Notes: generated by a model not told the origin, from the letters alone. A stretch of 64,000 nucleotides of DNA from Dama dama (GCF_033118175.1 NC_083697.1:24154001-24218000), one strand, 5' to 3'; counted from the first letter of the stretch, positions 53,451 to 64,000 are shown. Translations and numbers: made by a program.

Positions 53451-53974
53451 AAAGGTATATCTGAAATGCTGGGTACAGATGAAATAAACTTCAACTGGTC
53501 AAAAATGCTACATTCCAGTAAGGCCCATAATAGGAAGTAAGCAACTCTGTGCTCATTTCAGATACCACACAATACTCTCAGTGGGACATGTTTAATCCTT
53601 CGAAAAGATCAGCCCACCATCAGAGGATGTTTTTCTCATTTCACTTGGGACCTCACTCTAGCTACTCTCTCTCTCTCTGCTCTCCCCACCAACTCCACTA
53701 ACCTGACCCTGTCTGTCCAACAGCTCCACTAACAGCCATACTTCCAGTCACCATCGTGTTTCCCCTGGACTGCATTAATCCCTTCCTGTCCCAATTTTCC
53801 ACACTGACCTTTCTAAAAATTTACTCTCTCATTTTAAACCCTTCAGAGGTTCCCCCTATTGAAGCCATTTCTGGAACACTGAGGTACTATTAGAAAAAAT
53901 TAATTACATTCATATGCAATTAGGTAGTACATGGATCAAAAGGGTCATGTGCCTCTTAATACCAAAGTTAAGTG
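53451..53974. other. Non-coding flank with a CT-rich patch
   Basis: CT dinucleotides occur near 53665-53677. Nothing else recognised. Confidence 0.45.
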
Positions 53975-54178
53975 TTAAGTGATAGCTGATCAGTTGTGTC
54001 TGTCTCTTTGCGACCCTATGGACTGTAGCCCACCAGCCTCTTCTGTCCATGGGATTTCCCAGGCAAGAATACTGGAGTGGGTTTCCCTTCTCCAGGGGAT
54101 CTTCCCGACCCAGGGACTGAACACAGGTCTCCTGCATTGCAGGCAGATTGTTTACCATCTGAGCCACTAGGGAAGCCC
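53975..54178 (-). mobile_element. Bov-tA SINE, reverse orientation
   Basis: Reversed Bov-A body (TTTGCGACCCTATGGACTG) and head (GAACACAGGTCTCCTGC ... CACTAGGGAAGCCCC). No clear target-site duplication. Confidence 0.9.
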
Positions 54179-54637
54179 CTTAACATCAAAGGTGCCTACA
54201 AATGCAACCTCAGAGTATCCCCAAACTATGTCTGTCTCTGCCTTCAGGGACACTGGCTGCAGTGCTAATCTCATGGGCTAATCTTTGCATCTGCCAACTT
54301 AAGCTACTCTATCAAAAGGATCCATTTAATTACCTATTTATAAGGTCAAGAGTTAAGTTAGCTTAGATAAATACCTGATTAAGTAAGAACTGGGCTAATG
54401 AAGAGATTTTTCAAGAAGACACAATGGAAGGTCCAATATTTTTCAGGTACCTACACAAAGCTGTGTATAAAAACAAGCCCAGACTGTCAAGATGGGAGAA
54501 GCTGAAACTTAAAGTAGCTCATAAAACAGGGCCAACATTTTATTTCTTAGGTAGCAAAGGTAAATCAATAAAAGCAGAGGAGAGAGTGGCTCCTGGCCTG
54601 TAACATCTGTGGACAATTATAATTGTTATAACACGAT
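54179..54637. other. Non-coding flank, nothing recognised
   Basis: No repeat or gene seen. Confidence 0.4.
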
Positions 54638-54862
54638 GGTCTTCCCAGGTGATGCTGGTAGCAAAGAACCTGCCTGCCAATTCAGGGATGTAGGAGATGA
54701 GGGTTTGATCCCTGGGTCAGGAAGATCCCTTGGAGAAGGGCATGGCAAACCACTCCAGTATTCTCGCCTGGAGAATCCCATGGACAAAGGAGCCTGGCGG
54801 GTTATGGTCCAAAGAGTCACAAAGAGTCAGACATGCCTGAAAGGAGTTAGCACAGCACACAT
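54638..54862 (+). mobile_element. Bov-tA SINE
   Basis: It starts GGTCTTCCCAGGTGATGC, contains GGTTTGATCCCTGGGTCAGG, and ends CAGACATGCCTGAAAGG. Confidence 0.9.
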
Positions 54863-55295
54863 ATTAATGATGCTGATAAAATCATCAGCCTAGAGGTTTT
54901 TTTTATGTAGTCAAACTTAAAATGTGTGCTCTTGTTGAAAAGGAGGTGGGTAAAAGGAGAGAGTGTTAGACTGTAAATTCATGCTGATCACTCCAAACAC
55001 TGTCCACATCCCAAAGTAGTTGAGAAGACCCATTTAAAAGAGTGTTATGGAAGCTCATTTATCTTAATCTGAAGTATATGTACCACACATCACTTCATAA
55101 AGGAATAAAATAAAGCATACAACTTACAAAGTAAAATACTCCTACAAGAGGAGCAATGCAGAACCCAAAGCCAAGTACAGACAGGGTTCTTGATCACAGG
55201 AAGCAGTGGGACGGGTGGGGATGTGTTTCCTGTGACTGAGTAAGTCTCACCGGCTCTCAGGAGGGAATCGCCACGCTCAGCACCTCTGGAGCTCC
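54863..55295. other. Non-coding flank, nothing recognised
   Basis: No supported feature. Confidence 0.4.
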
Positions 55296-55456
55296 TGACA
55301 TGATGCATAACCTTCCGGCACCTCAGTTTCCTTGCCTATAAATAGGGATAACAGCACTAACTTCATAGGGTCCTTAAGAGCGGTGAAGGCATTAATATTT
55401 ATAGAGAGCTTAGAAACAGCACCTGGCACAGAGCATGCATGATCCATATTTGTTAA
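55296..55456 (+). mobile_element. MIR SINE
   Basis: CCTCAGTTTCCTTGCC, TATAAATAGGGATAACAGC and CACCTGGCACAGAGCATGC follow the MIR core and 3' end in order. Confidence 0.8.
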
Positions 55457-55806
55457 CTGACTAAAATAGAAATGAAAAGAAAAGGGGTAATAGAGTGTAC
55501 TAGGTAAGTCTTAAAACATGACAAAAACTGGGCTACATATTCAATTTCCAGTTCCTTCGCAGCTAGAGTAAAAGAGAGAAGAAACGAAATTTTCCAGGCT
55601 CAGAGGCAGATTGTGGTGTCTCCGTATCTGCATGTACTGGGAGGGGAGGAAGGGGAGTAGGGAAGCATGTTCTTTTTCCCAGGGGAAGAAAAGCTTTTCT
55701 TGACACTGAGCTCTAACATGCTCACTGCAGGCCTGTCCACAGGGGCGGTGAGCAACAGCACAGCCCCGGGAGACCACCGCATGACGTCACATGACAGATT
55801 TTCATC
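55457..55806. other. Non-coding flank with CpG patch and CRE
   Basis: 55740-55790 holds GGGGCGG, CCCCGGGAG and a palindromic CRE. In the SGMS2 direction this could be a distal regulatory site. No exon can be shown. Confidence 0.4.
55782..55789. promoter_or_regulatory. Palindromic CRE (TGACGTCA)
   Basis: An exact CRE with its central CpG preserved, next to CCACCGCA and followed by CATGACAG. About 30 kb upstream of the SGMS2 TATA box. Function is inferred only. Confidence 0.4.
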
Positions 55807-56018
55807 ATGTGTATGTTAGTCGCTCAGTCGTGTCCGACTCATTGCGACCCCATGGACTGTAGCCAACCTGGCTCCTCTGTCCATGGAATTCTCCAGGCAG
55901 GAATACTGGAGTGGGTTGGCACGTCCTTCTCCAGGGTATCTTCCCAACCCAGGGATCGAACCCAGGTCTTCTGCATTGCACGAGGACTCTTTACCGTCTG
56001 GGCCACCAGGGATGCCCC
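55807..56018 (-). mobile_element. Bov-tA SINE, reverse orientation
   Basis: It starts TGTATGTTAGTCGCTCAGTC and ends GGCCACCAGGGATGCCCC. It retains CpG in GTCGTGTCCGACTC, so it is probably fairly young. Confidence 0.92.
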
Positions 56019-56525
56019 TCAATAAATTCTGAAGCATAACTCTCCATAGGTTTTTTTTGGCAGGAAACCAAGGCAACACAATACAAATAAGCAGCTCTAA
56101 TGGTCTGGATCATTTCAGGGACACACTGCACCAGAAATCCATCCTTTACTTCAACATCCGTCAGTCATGCATCTGATTAGAGCTGAACAGAAGGCAGTTC
56201 CAGATTTGTGGAACAAACTCTCTACATCAGGAGACAGTCAAGATGCAGCCACATAAAAACACTAAGTAACCTGATGCATAGAAAGTGACTTTCCACGGAA
56301 GCATTTGTTTTTAGGTCTAATGGACTGGAGAGTCATTGTCTGGCCTAAGAACAGCTATGATCATCTCAGGGGATTAAACAACTCAAAAGAATATTCCTCT
56401 CTGTCATAGTCATCTCAGGCTCTACCCAACAGTTAAATGTGGAGTATTTCCAAATACAAGCACAGAAGCCCTTGTGCTTAAGGAACATTTTATTGTAAGC
56501 TGGAAAATAGATGAAATTTTATTTT
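56019..56525. other. Non-coding flank, nothing recognised
   Basis: No supported feature. Confidence 0.4.
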
Positions 56526-56536
56526 AAAGACTAGTT

Positions 56537-56745
56537 GCATGAGTGCTAAGTCACTCCAGTTATGTCCTACTCTTTGCATCCGTATGGACTATAGCCCACC
56601 AGGTTCCTCTGTCCATGGGATTCTCTAGGCAAGAATATTGGAGTGGGTTGCCATTTCCTTCTCCAGGGGATCTTCCTGACCCAGAAATTGACCCTCCTGC
56701 ATTGGCAGATAGATTCTTTACCACTAGCACCACCTGGGAAGCCCC
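56537..56745 (-). mobile_element. Bov-tA SINE, reverse orientation
   Basis: A reversed Bov-tA with a perfect 11-bp target-site duplication, AAAGACTAGTT (56526-56536 and 56746-56756). Confidence 0.94.
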
Positions 56746-57042
56746 AAAGACTAGTTATAAAAGAGCAAACCTTAGCAAGCAAAGGACCTTTGTTCCCTCA
56801 GATATTCGCATGCTATATATGGAAGAAATGACATCTCCCACGGTTACTCCACAAGTCCTGTGAGTGCACTGATACTCCAGTGATTTGTCAGCTTTATTCC
56901 AACAGGCAAAGCGTGTTGTTGTTCTTAAGACGGGTCATCTAAGAATGTTTCTTCACATTAAAATAGTGTTCACCTTAAAGTTGTTAATCAACTGTAGCAA
57001 TGCATTTTCATTTTAATTCTTAGGGGGGTATTACCAAAGCTG

Positions 57043-57262
57043 AGGGCTTCCCTTGTGGCTCAGCAGTAAAGAATCCGCCTGCAATGCAGGAGACCTGGGT
57101 TCGATCGCCCAGGTTTGGGAAAATCCCCTGGAGAAGGACATGGCAACCCACTCCAGTATTCTTACCCGGAGAATCCCCATGGACAGAGGAGCCTGGAGGG
57201 ATACAGTTCATGGACTCCCGAAGAGTTGGACACGGCTGAGCGACTAACACTTTCAGTATTTC
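57043..57262 (+). mobile_element. Bov-tA SINE
   Basis: It starts GGGCTTCCCTTGTGGCTCAG and ends GGACACGGCTGAGCGAC, then ACTTTCAGTATTTCAC. Confidence 0.92.
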
Positions 57263-57299
57263 ACTCAGTTACTGGTAAAGAGTTACTGGATCTTTTCTG

Positions 57300-57395
57300 C
57301 CAGACTGTACACCCCACGAGGGAAGGGACCTCATGTGTCAGGTTTCCTGCCGTTTTTCTGGCACACAGTTGATGTTATTTGTTCACTGACTGACC
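57300..57395 (+). mobile_element. L2 3'-end fragment
   Basis: AGACTGTACACCCCACGAGG, AAGGGACCTCATGTGTCAGG and TCTGGCACACAGTTGATG match the L2 3' end. Confidence 0.6.
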
Positions 57396-58139
57396 CCCCA
57401 CTTTATAAGACAGTCAGCTGTGTTCCTAAAGAGTCTCATGTGAGCCCCTTGCAAGTAAGACAGGGAAGTCATGGAAGTAATATTACACAGCGGGGAGGAA
57501 GGGAGGAAGGCATTTTAATATCACACAACCCGCAAGTCTGATGCCTTGAAGAGTGTCAGAAGCGAAGTCCTTGGAGTCTACATGGCAGGTATGAGTGAGA
57601 CAGGGAGAGAGAGACGGGGGTGGGATGGCCCACTAATCCAGATGGGTGCTATACGAGCAAAATTTTATGATGAGAATGCAAACAGTGTTTTCTAATTATA
57701 GACTCTTAAATTTGAAATATCTTGAAAGGTCACTCTGTACTTCTTTCTGCCTAATACAGTAGGCAGCATTCAAGCATCCCAGAAATAGAAGTCCTTTAAA
57801 AAAAAAAAGCCCAGAGAGAAAGGTTGAACTAACAGATTAAAAAGCCCTGTGTCTCCCCCAACTCTACAGTTTCTCTGTTAGGTCTTCCATGAAGAAACAA
57901 TCAACAATCTAGTTCTTTCCTTTAGGACACAAAGGTACTGTTACATCCCAATTTCTCAACTCCTTACAGTAAAAGTCACAAGAAATAGTATCACATAGTA
58001 TCATAACAGTGAAACTTCAATAATTACCTGCTTTTAAGGAATGCTTTTGGACCTTTTCCAACCAAAGAAAACAACTGTTCATACTTTAACGCTGAAAGTG
58101 AGATGGCGTTTTAAATTCCTTGGTGAGCAAAGAAACCCA
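57396..58139. other. Non-coding flank, nothing recognised
   Basis: No supported feature; A run near 57798-57807. Confidence 0.4.
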
Positions 58140-58640
58140 AATCAAAAAAGTGAGATACCACATTTCACATATTAAATTGGATTAAAAAAAAAAAAAACCC
58201 ACAAAAACATCAAGCCGCCCTCTAGGACTACCATAAAATACATTTCTTATATTTTACAAACAAAGAATGTGACATCACATAGCCTCTGACATCATCAATA
58301 AGAGTGAAACACTGCAAACAGCCAAGCAGCCAACACTAGGGGGTTGCTTAAATAAACCGTGATGGATGGATGCAACAAAACACGAAACGCTTCTCTGCCA
58401 TGTCATGTGGGCAGTGACAAGAGGTTCATGATACATTCATGAGAGCAAAACAGTGACATGTGATGACCCTATTATTTATCTTGCATTTTAAAAGTTGCAA
58501 GCATAAACACTGGAAAGATCATGCAAAATTTTAACCGGTGATAGATTTATAGACGGTTTAAGTTTTCCCTTTGATTATCCAGGTTCAAAATTTTCTAAAA
58601 TAAACATGAGCTGTTATTTTTATAATTTAAAAGTTAAACA
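58140..58640 (+). mobile_element. Old L1 3'-region fragments
   Basis: AGTGAGATACCACATTTCAC, an A run, then GGGGGTTGCTTAAATAAACC and GAGAGCAAAACAGTGACATG, ending TTTTCTAAAATAAACATG. These follow L1 3' text with gaps. Confidence 0.55.
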
Positions 58641-59522
58641 GAAAAGGTGAGTCCCAAACTCCCAACATAAATTTCCAAATATTAGCTATCATATTAACAG
58701 TCTCTTTAAAGAGTTTATTATGATAAGCACACAGTCTTTTTAAATACCATGTACTAAGGATAAAAATAACAAACCTCTTTTTCATTTTGGTTACTATGTG
58801 TGGAGTAGGCAAATAAAAATATTCTGTCCTGGAAACTTAATGTTTTCTTTTTACTAAGATGCCATTTGTGGTGATGTACCACCAGGTAGCCTCTCTAGTT
58901 AAATATAGCATAATTATATAGTTCATAAAATTAAAGTAAAATGTACATATTTACTGTGATGATTACTCTTGCTCAAGTATAATCCTGTCTTTGAAAATAA
59001 AAATGAAACTAGAAGTAAAAATGAAACCTGACAAACCAGAAAAATGAAGCGGATAAATATGAATTAAGACAGAGAAACAAATTAGGGTGGGGGGAGATAT
59101 TATTAGAAAGAGGCTGCCAGACAGAGAGAGGTCACCTCTGGTCAGGGAGAAAGGACGTTTGTGGGGGAGGCAGAGTAACTCCTCAGGATCTGGAAATACT
59201 ACAATCAAAACTGCAAAGATTCTGTAGAACAGGTACCTGAGTAGGTTAACAGAATGAGCAGACTAGCTACACCTGAGTAACTTAGGGATCAGTAAACGTG
59301 TGCGAGTTCGTCAGCCCTTGTTTGGAAAGGTTTCTTTAGAGTCCTAAATCTCTCCTTCCTGTAATCTGTTACCTTTAGTTCTTGTTTTTCTCTCTTGTAA
59401 ACTTGTTGTCCTTACTATTAAGATTTCTAAGAGGTTGTTTACTGCAGCCTCCTCACTAGTTATCAGCAGTTTGCTTCTTCTGTTCAGAAAATGAATAACT
59501 TGTACTTACTTTAACTCTTATA
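58641..59522. other. Non-coding flank, nothing recognised
   Basis: AT-rich sequence; no gene or repeat family assigned. Confidence 0.4.
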
Positions 59523-60696
59523 AGGGGCTTCCCAGGTGGGAAGTGTTTTGTGGTGGATCACAATAAACTGTGGAAAACTCTGAAAGAGATGGAAATACCA
59601 GACCACCTGACCTGCCTCTTGAGAAACCTGTATACAGGTCAGGAAGCAACAGTTAGAACCGGACATGGAACAACAGACTGGTTCCACATAGGATAAGGAG
59701 TACGTCAAGGCTGTATTATTGTCACCCTGCTTATTTAACTTATATGCAAAGTACATCATGAGAAACACTGGGCTGGAAGAGGCACAAGCTGGAATCAAGA
59801 TTGCCAGGAGAAATATCAATAACCTCAGATATGCAGATGACACCACCCTTATGGCAGAAAGCAAAGAAGAATTAAAGAGCCTCTTGATGAAAGTGAAAGA
59901 GGAGAGTGAAAAAGTTGGCTTAAAGCTCAACATTCAGAAAACTAAGATCATGGCATCTGGTCCCATCACTTCATGGTAAATAGATGGGGAAACAGTGGAA
60001 ACAGTGGCTGACTTTATTTTTCTGGGCTCCAAAATCACTGCAGATGGTGATTGCAGCCATGAAATTAAAAGACGTTTACTCCTTGGAAGGAAAGTTATGA
60101 CCAACCTAGACAGCATATTAAAAAGCAGAGACATTACTTTGTCAACAAAGGTCTGTCTAGTCAAGGCTATGGTTTTTCCAGTAGTCATGTATGAATGTGA
60201 GAGTTGGGCTATAAAGAAAGCTGAGCACCGAAGAATTGATGCTTTCGAACCGTGGTGTTGAAGACTCTTGAGAGTATCTTGGACTGTAAGGAGATCCAAC
60301 CAGTCCATCCTAAAGGAGATCAGTCCTGGGTGTTCATTGGAAGGACTGATATTAAAGCTGAAACTCTAATACTTTGGCCACCTGATGCAGAGAGCTGACT
60401 CATTGGAAAAGACCCTGATGCTGGGAAAGATTGAGGGCAGGAGGAGAAGGGGATGACAGAGGATGAGATGGTTGGATGGCATCACTGACTCAATGGACAT
60501 GGGTTTGGGTAAACTCCAGGAGCTGGTGATGGACAGGGAGGCCTGGTGTGCTGCAGTTTATGGGGTTGCAAAGAGTCAGACATGACTGAGCAACTGAACT
60601 AACTAACTCCCTCCCAGGTGGCACTAGTGATAAAGAATCCACCTGCCAATGCAGGAAATACAAGAGACGTGGGTTTGATCCCTGGGTTGGGAAGAA
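59523..60696 (+). mobile_element. Bov-tA SINE split by a BovB insertion
   Basis: The first 17 bases (GGGGCTTCCCAGGTGG) lie at 59523-59539. The head continues at 60622 (CACTAGTGATAAAGAATCC) up to GGGTTGGGAAG near 60696, where the SINE is truncated. The BovB between them is flanked by a 10-bp repeat. Confidence 0.88.
59540..60611 (+). mobile_element. BovB 3' half inserted in Bov-tA
   Basis: A 5'-truncated BovB of about 1.07 kb begins in the reverse transcriptase region (GTGGATCACAATAAACTG). The frame reading SPCLFNLYAKYIMRN and NNLRYADDTTLMAES (59719-59979) keeps the YADD box. Stops then occur at TCATGGTAA and further on. It ends GAGCAACTGAACTAACTAAC. Target-site duplication: TCCCAGGTGG at 59530-59539 and 60612-60621. 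It is less decayed than the copy at 15168. Confidence 0.92.
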
Positions 60697-60889
60697 GAGA
60701 GTTACCTGGTCTACCTCTGTCTCATGACCCAACTCAAACATCCTCACTCTTAGGTTTCCTTCTAAACAATGTCAAAGCAAATTACACATTAGCATATTTA
60801 CATAATCTGCTGTTTCACAAAGGGATGTGTATCATGGTCTTCTTTTAAGTCTTGGATGATATTCAGAGGACAAAATATGAGTCAAAAAA
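60697..60889. other. Short flank between nested clusters
   Basis: No feature recognised. Confidence 0.4.
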
Positions 60890-60960
60890 GTAAACTCCCA
60901 GGGACTTCCCTGGTGGTCCAGTGGCTAAGACTGGCTCCCAATACAGAGAACCCAGGTTTG

Positions 60961-61663
60961 AACAAGGGTCTGTATGGTCAAAGCCACAGTTTTTCCAGCA
61001 GTCATGTATGGATGTGAGAGCTGGACCATCAAGAAAGCTGAAAGTGGAAGTGTTAGTTGCCCAGTCATGTCCAACTCTTTGCAACCCCATGGACCTTAGT
61101 CCGCCAGGCTCCTCTGTCCATGGAATTCTCCAGGCAAGAATACTGGAGTGGGTTGTCATTCCCTTCTCCAGGTGGTCTTCCCAACCCAGGGATTGAACCT
61201 GGTCTCCCACATTGCAGGCATATTCTTTACCATCTGATCCATCAGGGAAGCCCAAAGTGAAAGAAGGCTGAGCACCAAAGAATTGATGCTTTCAAATTGT
61301 GGTGCTGGAGAAGACTCTTGAGAGTCTTCATCTTCTGCAAGGAGATCAAACCAGTCAATCCTAAAGGAAACCAACCCTGACTATTCATGGGAAGGACTGG
61401 TGCAGAATCTGAAGCTCTAATACTTTGGCCACCTGATGCAAAGAGCCAACTTATTGGAAAAGACCAGGATGCTGGGAAAGACTGAAGGCAGGAGGAGAAG
61501 GGGGCGACAGAGTATAAGATGGTTAGGTAGCATCACCAACTCAATGGACATGGATTTGAGCAAACTCTGGGAGATAGTGGAGGACAGAGGAGCCTGGTGT
61601 GCTGCAGTCCATGGGGTTCCAAGGAGTCTGAGACAACTTAGTGACTGAAGAACAACAAGGACA
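60961..61663 (+). mobile_element. BovB 3'-end fragment, itself split by Bov-tA
   Basis: BovB text runs from AGGGTCTGTATGGTCAAAGC to CATCAAGAAAGCTGA (61041), then resumes at AAGAAGGCTGAGCACC (61261) and runs to GACTGAAGAACAACAAGG. Joined, it follows the same region seen at 60140-60600. Confidence 0.92.
61042..61260 (-). mobile_element. Bov-tA SINE inserted in BovB
   Basis: A reversed Bov-tA with target-site duplication AAGAAAGCTGA (61031-61041) and AAGAAGGCTGA (61261-61271), one mismatch. It is the innermost and youngest of three layers. Confidence 0.93.
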
Positions 61664-61813
61664 ACAGGGAACTAAATCCCACAAGCTGCAACTAAGAGTT
61701 TTCATGCCATAAATAAAGATCCTGCATACCTCAACACAGATCAAAGCTCCTACATGCTGCAGCTAAGACCCTGTACAGCCAAATAAATAAAGAAATAGAA
61801 AGAAGGTAAACTC

Positions 61814-62256
61814 TTGGGACCAAAAAGATTTATCTGGTTTTCAAACAAAAGAACAAATAAAATACCAGGAATAACTGGAAAAGGGAAAGGAAAAAAAAAA
61901 GTGAAACAAGGGGCATGCTAGTAGAAGTTTTTGCAACTGAATCTTAAGCAAAAAAAAAAGAAAAGGAGAATGAACCAAAGCACCCAGAGCCCAAGGATGA
62001 TGAGCATGTGTTGAGGATAGGGGCCAGAAATGAGAATCAAGACGTGAATCAGATATCCTGCTGGTAGCACCCAGGCTCTAATGGGCTGGCACAAAAATGC
62101 ATGGTGATGCTGACCAAGTACATAAATCAGCCATGAGCTTTTACGTTGAGCTTCTAAATCATGCATAGTCAGAGGCTACACCTCAGAGTACATAAAGGAA
62201 AAGTTTGAGTAAGCTTTATGAATGTCATTATTAATGACCATCCTAGACTCTCTCTT
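61814..62256. other. Non-coding flank, nothing recognised
   Basis: A-runs near 61891-61900 and 61950-61958. No supported feature. Confidence 0.4.
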
Positions 62257-62534
62257 TGGAGGAGGCAATGGCACCCCACTCCAGTACTCTTGCCTGGAAA
62301 ATCCCATGGACAGAGGAGCCTGGTAGGCTGCAGTCCGTGGGGTCACCAAGAGTCAGACACAACTGAGCGACCTCACTTTCACTTTTCACTTTCATGCATT
62401 GGAGAACGAAATGGTGACCCACTCCAGTGTTCTTGCCTGGAGAATCCCAGGGACGGGGGAGCCTGGTGGGCTGCCGTCTATGGGGTCGCACAGAGTCGGA
62501 CACAACTGAAGTGACTTAGCAGTAGCAGCAGCAG
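62257..62534 (+). mobile_element. Bov-A2 SINE
   Basis: Two Bov-A units joined by CACTTTTCACTTTCATGCATT, ending in AGC repeats (GTAGCAGCAGCAG). Flanked by TCTCTCTT (62249-62256 and 62535-62542). Confidence 0.92.
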
Positions 62535-62963
62535 TCTCTCTTGCTATTGAGATACAATCCATGAACTTTGAATACTTTGGATATCACCTTGATTTCTGAA
62601 TATAGCACCTTCAAGAGAAGGATAGGGTTTAGCACATCGAGAAAGAAGCTTTGAGGTCCCCCTCAACCTCCCCACAGTGTCTAAAGCTTGCTATAAAGAA
62701 AAGTGAAAAACTCCTATTCAATCTTACAGAAAGGTTTACAGATAGAAATGTTATATCACATTGTTACATCCCAATGCTACATCACATTTCTAAACAAACT
62801 TACTAAAATATGTCTAGGAAATGCAAGCATGTATATTCTCTCCAGTGAGAATATACACATTCATTTTTCATTGTTTCATGGTACTTCAAACTGTAATAAT
62901 ATATTAGGTGGTGAGTCACTCTCTAATTGAGAGCAGTGGGAAATATGATGAAAACAAGAAAGT
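62535..62963. other. Flank between the two Bov-A2 copies
   Basis: AT-rich. It contains a direct repeat of ATTGTTACATCCCAATGC-like and CTACATCACATT words near 62753-62790. No gene seen. Confidence 0.4.
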
Positions 62964-62977
62964 AAAGAGGCTTTCTG

Positions 62978-63253
62978 CGGAGAAGGCAATGGCAGCTCAC
63001 TCCAGTACTCTTGACTGGAAAATCCCATGGACAGAGGAGCCTGGTAGGCTGTGGTCCATGGGGTCACTGAGAGTCAGACACGACTGAGCGACCTCACTTT
63101 CACTTTTCACTTTCATGCATTGGAGAAGGAAATGGCAACCCACTCCAGTGTTCTTGCCTGGAGAATCCCAGGGACGGGGGAGCCTAGTGGGCTGCCGTCT
63201 ATGGGGTCGCACAGAGTTGGACATGACTGAAGTGACTTAGCAGCAGCAGCAGC
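62978..63253 (+). mobile_element. Bov-A2 SINE
   Basis: Same layout as the copy at 62257, ending in an uninterrupted AGC run. Target-site duplication AAAGAGGCTTTCTG (62964-62977) and AAAGAGGCTTCCTG (63254-63267), one mismatch. Confidence 0.94.
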
Positions 63254-63339
63254 AAAGAGGCTTCCTGAGGGACAGAGCATGCACAAAGAATACTTTATTA
63301 CAAGCAGAAGACCTGGTTTGAATCTGGATTCTGATATTT

Positions 63340-64000
63340 CTAAGTGTGATCTTTAAAAGTCACTTTAACAGATTCAACATGCAGAAAACCAGCAAACTTA
63401 TAGTTGAACTCAATAACACAACCAATGCATTGGATCTAATTGACATCTCTAGACAGCTTCATCTAGTAGCAGCAGAATACACATTCTTCTCAAGCTCACA
63501 TGAACATGCACCAAGAGAGACCATATCCTGCACCATAAAACACACCTTAATAAATTTAAAAGAACAGAAAGTCTATTCTATTCTTTTACTGTCTCCTTTT
63601 ATATCAAAATGGAATTAAACTAGGAATCAATAATGAAAGATAGCTGGAAAATCCCCAAATACTTGGAGATTAAATAACACATTTCTAATTAACACATGAG
63701 CCAATAAAGAAATCCCAAGGGAAATTTTTTAAATGTTTTGAATAAAAATGAAAATACAACTTATCAAAATTTATGGATGCATCAAAAACAGAGGGAAATT
63801 TATAGCAGTGAATGCACAATTCAGAGAAGAAGATCTAATATCAATAATCTAAGTTTATCTACCTTATGATACTAGAAAACAAATTAAACCCCAATAGAAA
63901 AAGAGAAATAATACAAAATTAGAGCGTTAATGAATGAAATTAAAAACAGGAAATCAAGAGAATTTAATGAAACCAAAAGCTCATTATTGGAACAGATCAA
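63340..64000 (+). mobile_element. L1 ORF2 fragment, decayed, runs off the window
   Basis: The frame at 63346-63618 reads LIDISRQLHLVAAEYTFFSS, the known L1 ORF2 wording between the endonuclease and reverse transcriptase domains. It continues out of frame (AGGAATCAATAATGAAAGA, ACTTGGAGATTAAATAACAC, GAGGGAAATTTATAGCAGTG, GAAACCAAAAGCTCATTATTGG). Several frameshifts and stops make it non-functional. The rest lies beyond 64000. Confidence 0.88.

Larger units (their letters stand above)
60898..61805 (+). mobile_element. CHR-type SINE split by BovB
   Basis: The left part (GGGACTTCCCTGGTGGTCC to CCCAGGTTTGA) is at 60901-60961. The right part (AGGGAACTAAATCCCAC to AGCCAAATAAATAAAG) is at about 61664-61800. 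The outer target-site duplication GTAAACTC is at 60890-60897 and 61806-61813. Confidence 0.9.

Noticed and set aside
59511..59933. 140-codon minus-strand frame
   Set aside because: It is antisense to the BovB reverse transcriptase region and crosses the SINE-BovB junction.
1..64000. CRISPR arrays, tRNA genes, operons or phage-like systems
   Set aside because: The direct repeats are SINEs at irregular spacing, the tRNA-like segments are SINE heads, and the DNA is mammalian.

Overview
The window is nuclear DNA from a ruminant (Pecora, most likely a bovid). This is shown by many Bov-tA and Bov-A2 SINEs, five BovB (RTE-type LINE) pieces, cetartiodactyl CHR-type SINEs and a mariner end of the type seen in cattle, together with older mammalian MIR, L2 and L1 debris. 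Cattle, buffalo, sheep and goat cannot be told apart by eye.

One protein-coding gene is present, on the minus strand: SGMS2 (sphingomyelin synthase 2). Its five coding exons lie at 22939-23393, 19281-19398, 10149-10302, 4990-5156 and 3034-3237. They join through canonical GT-AG introns into an uninterrupted 365-codon frame with the catalytic residues H229, H272 and D276 and the C-terminal cysteine cluster intact. Positions 1-3033 are its 3' untranslated region, which probably runs past the window edge. Upstream, a 5'-UTR stretch (23394-23638) is preceded by a good acceptor. About 0.8 kb further is a TATA-containing core promoter with a small non-coding first exon (about 24448-24523).

From about 24.6 kb to 64 kb I find no convincing protein-coding exon. 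This is intron 1 or 5' flank of SGMS2, filled with repeats. Regions: 1-3.3 kb, 3' UTR and last exon; 3.3-24.6 kb, SGMS2 introns with Bov-tA copies and a nearly complete but decayed BovB (15.2-18.2 kb); 24.6-34 kb, mostly old sequence with L1, MIR and CHR pieces and a U6 snRNA retropseudogene; 34-58 kb, SINE-dense flank; 59.5-61.8 kb, a cluster of nested insertions (BovB in Bov-tA; Bov-tA in BovB in CHR); 62.2-63.3 kb, two Bov-A2 copies; 63.3-64 kb, a decayed L1 ORF2 running off the end.

I looked for an undescribed system and did not find one. The points worth a second look are the nested insertions with readable target-site duplications, a two-unit SINE array inside a single duplication, the U6 retrocopy, the TATA promoter of SGMS2, and two palindromic CRE sites, one of them in a CpG-containing patch.
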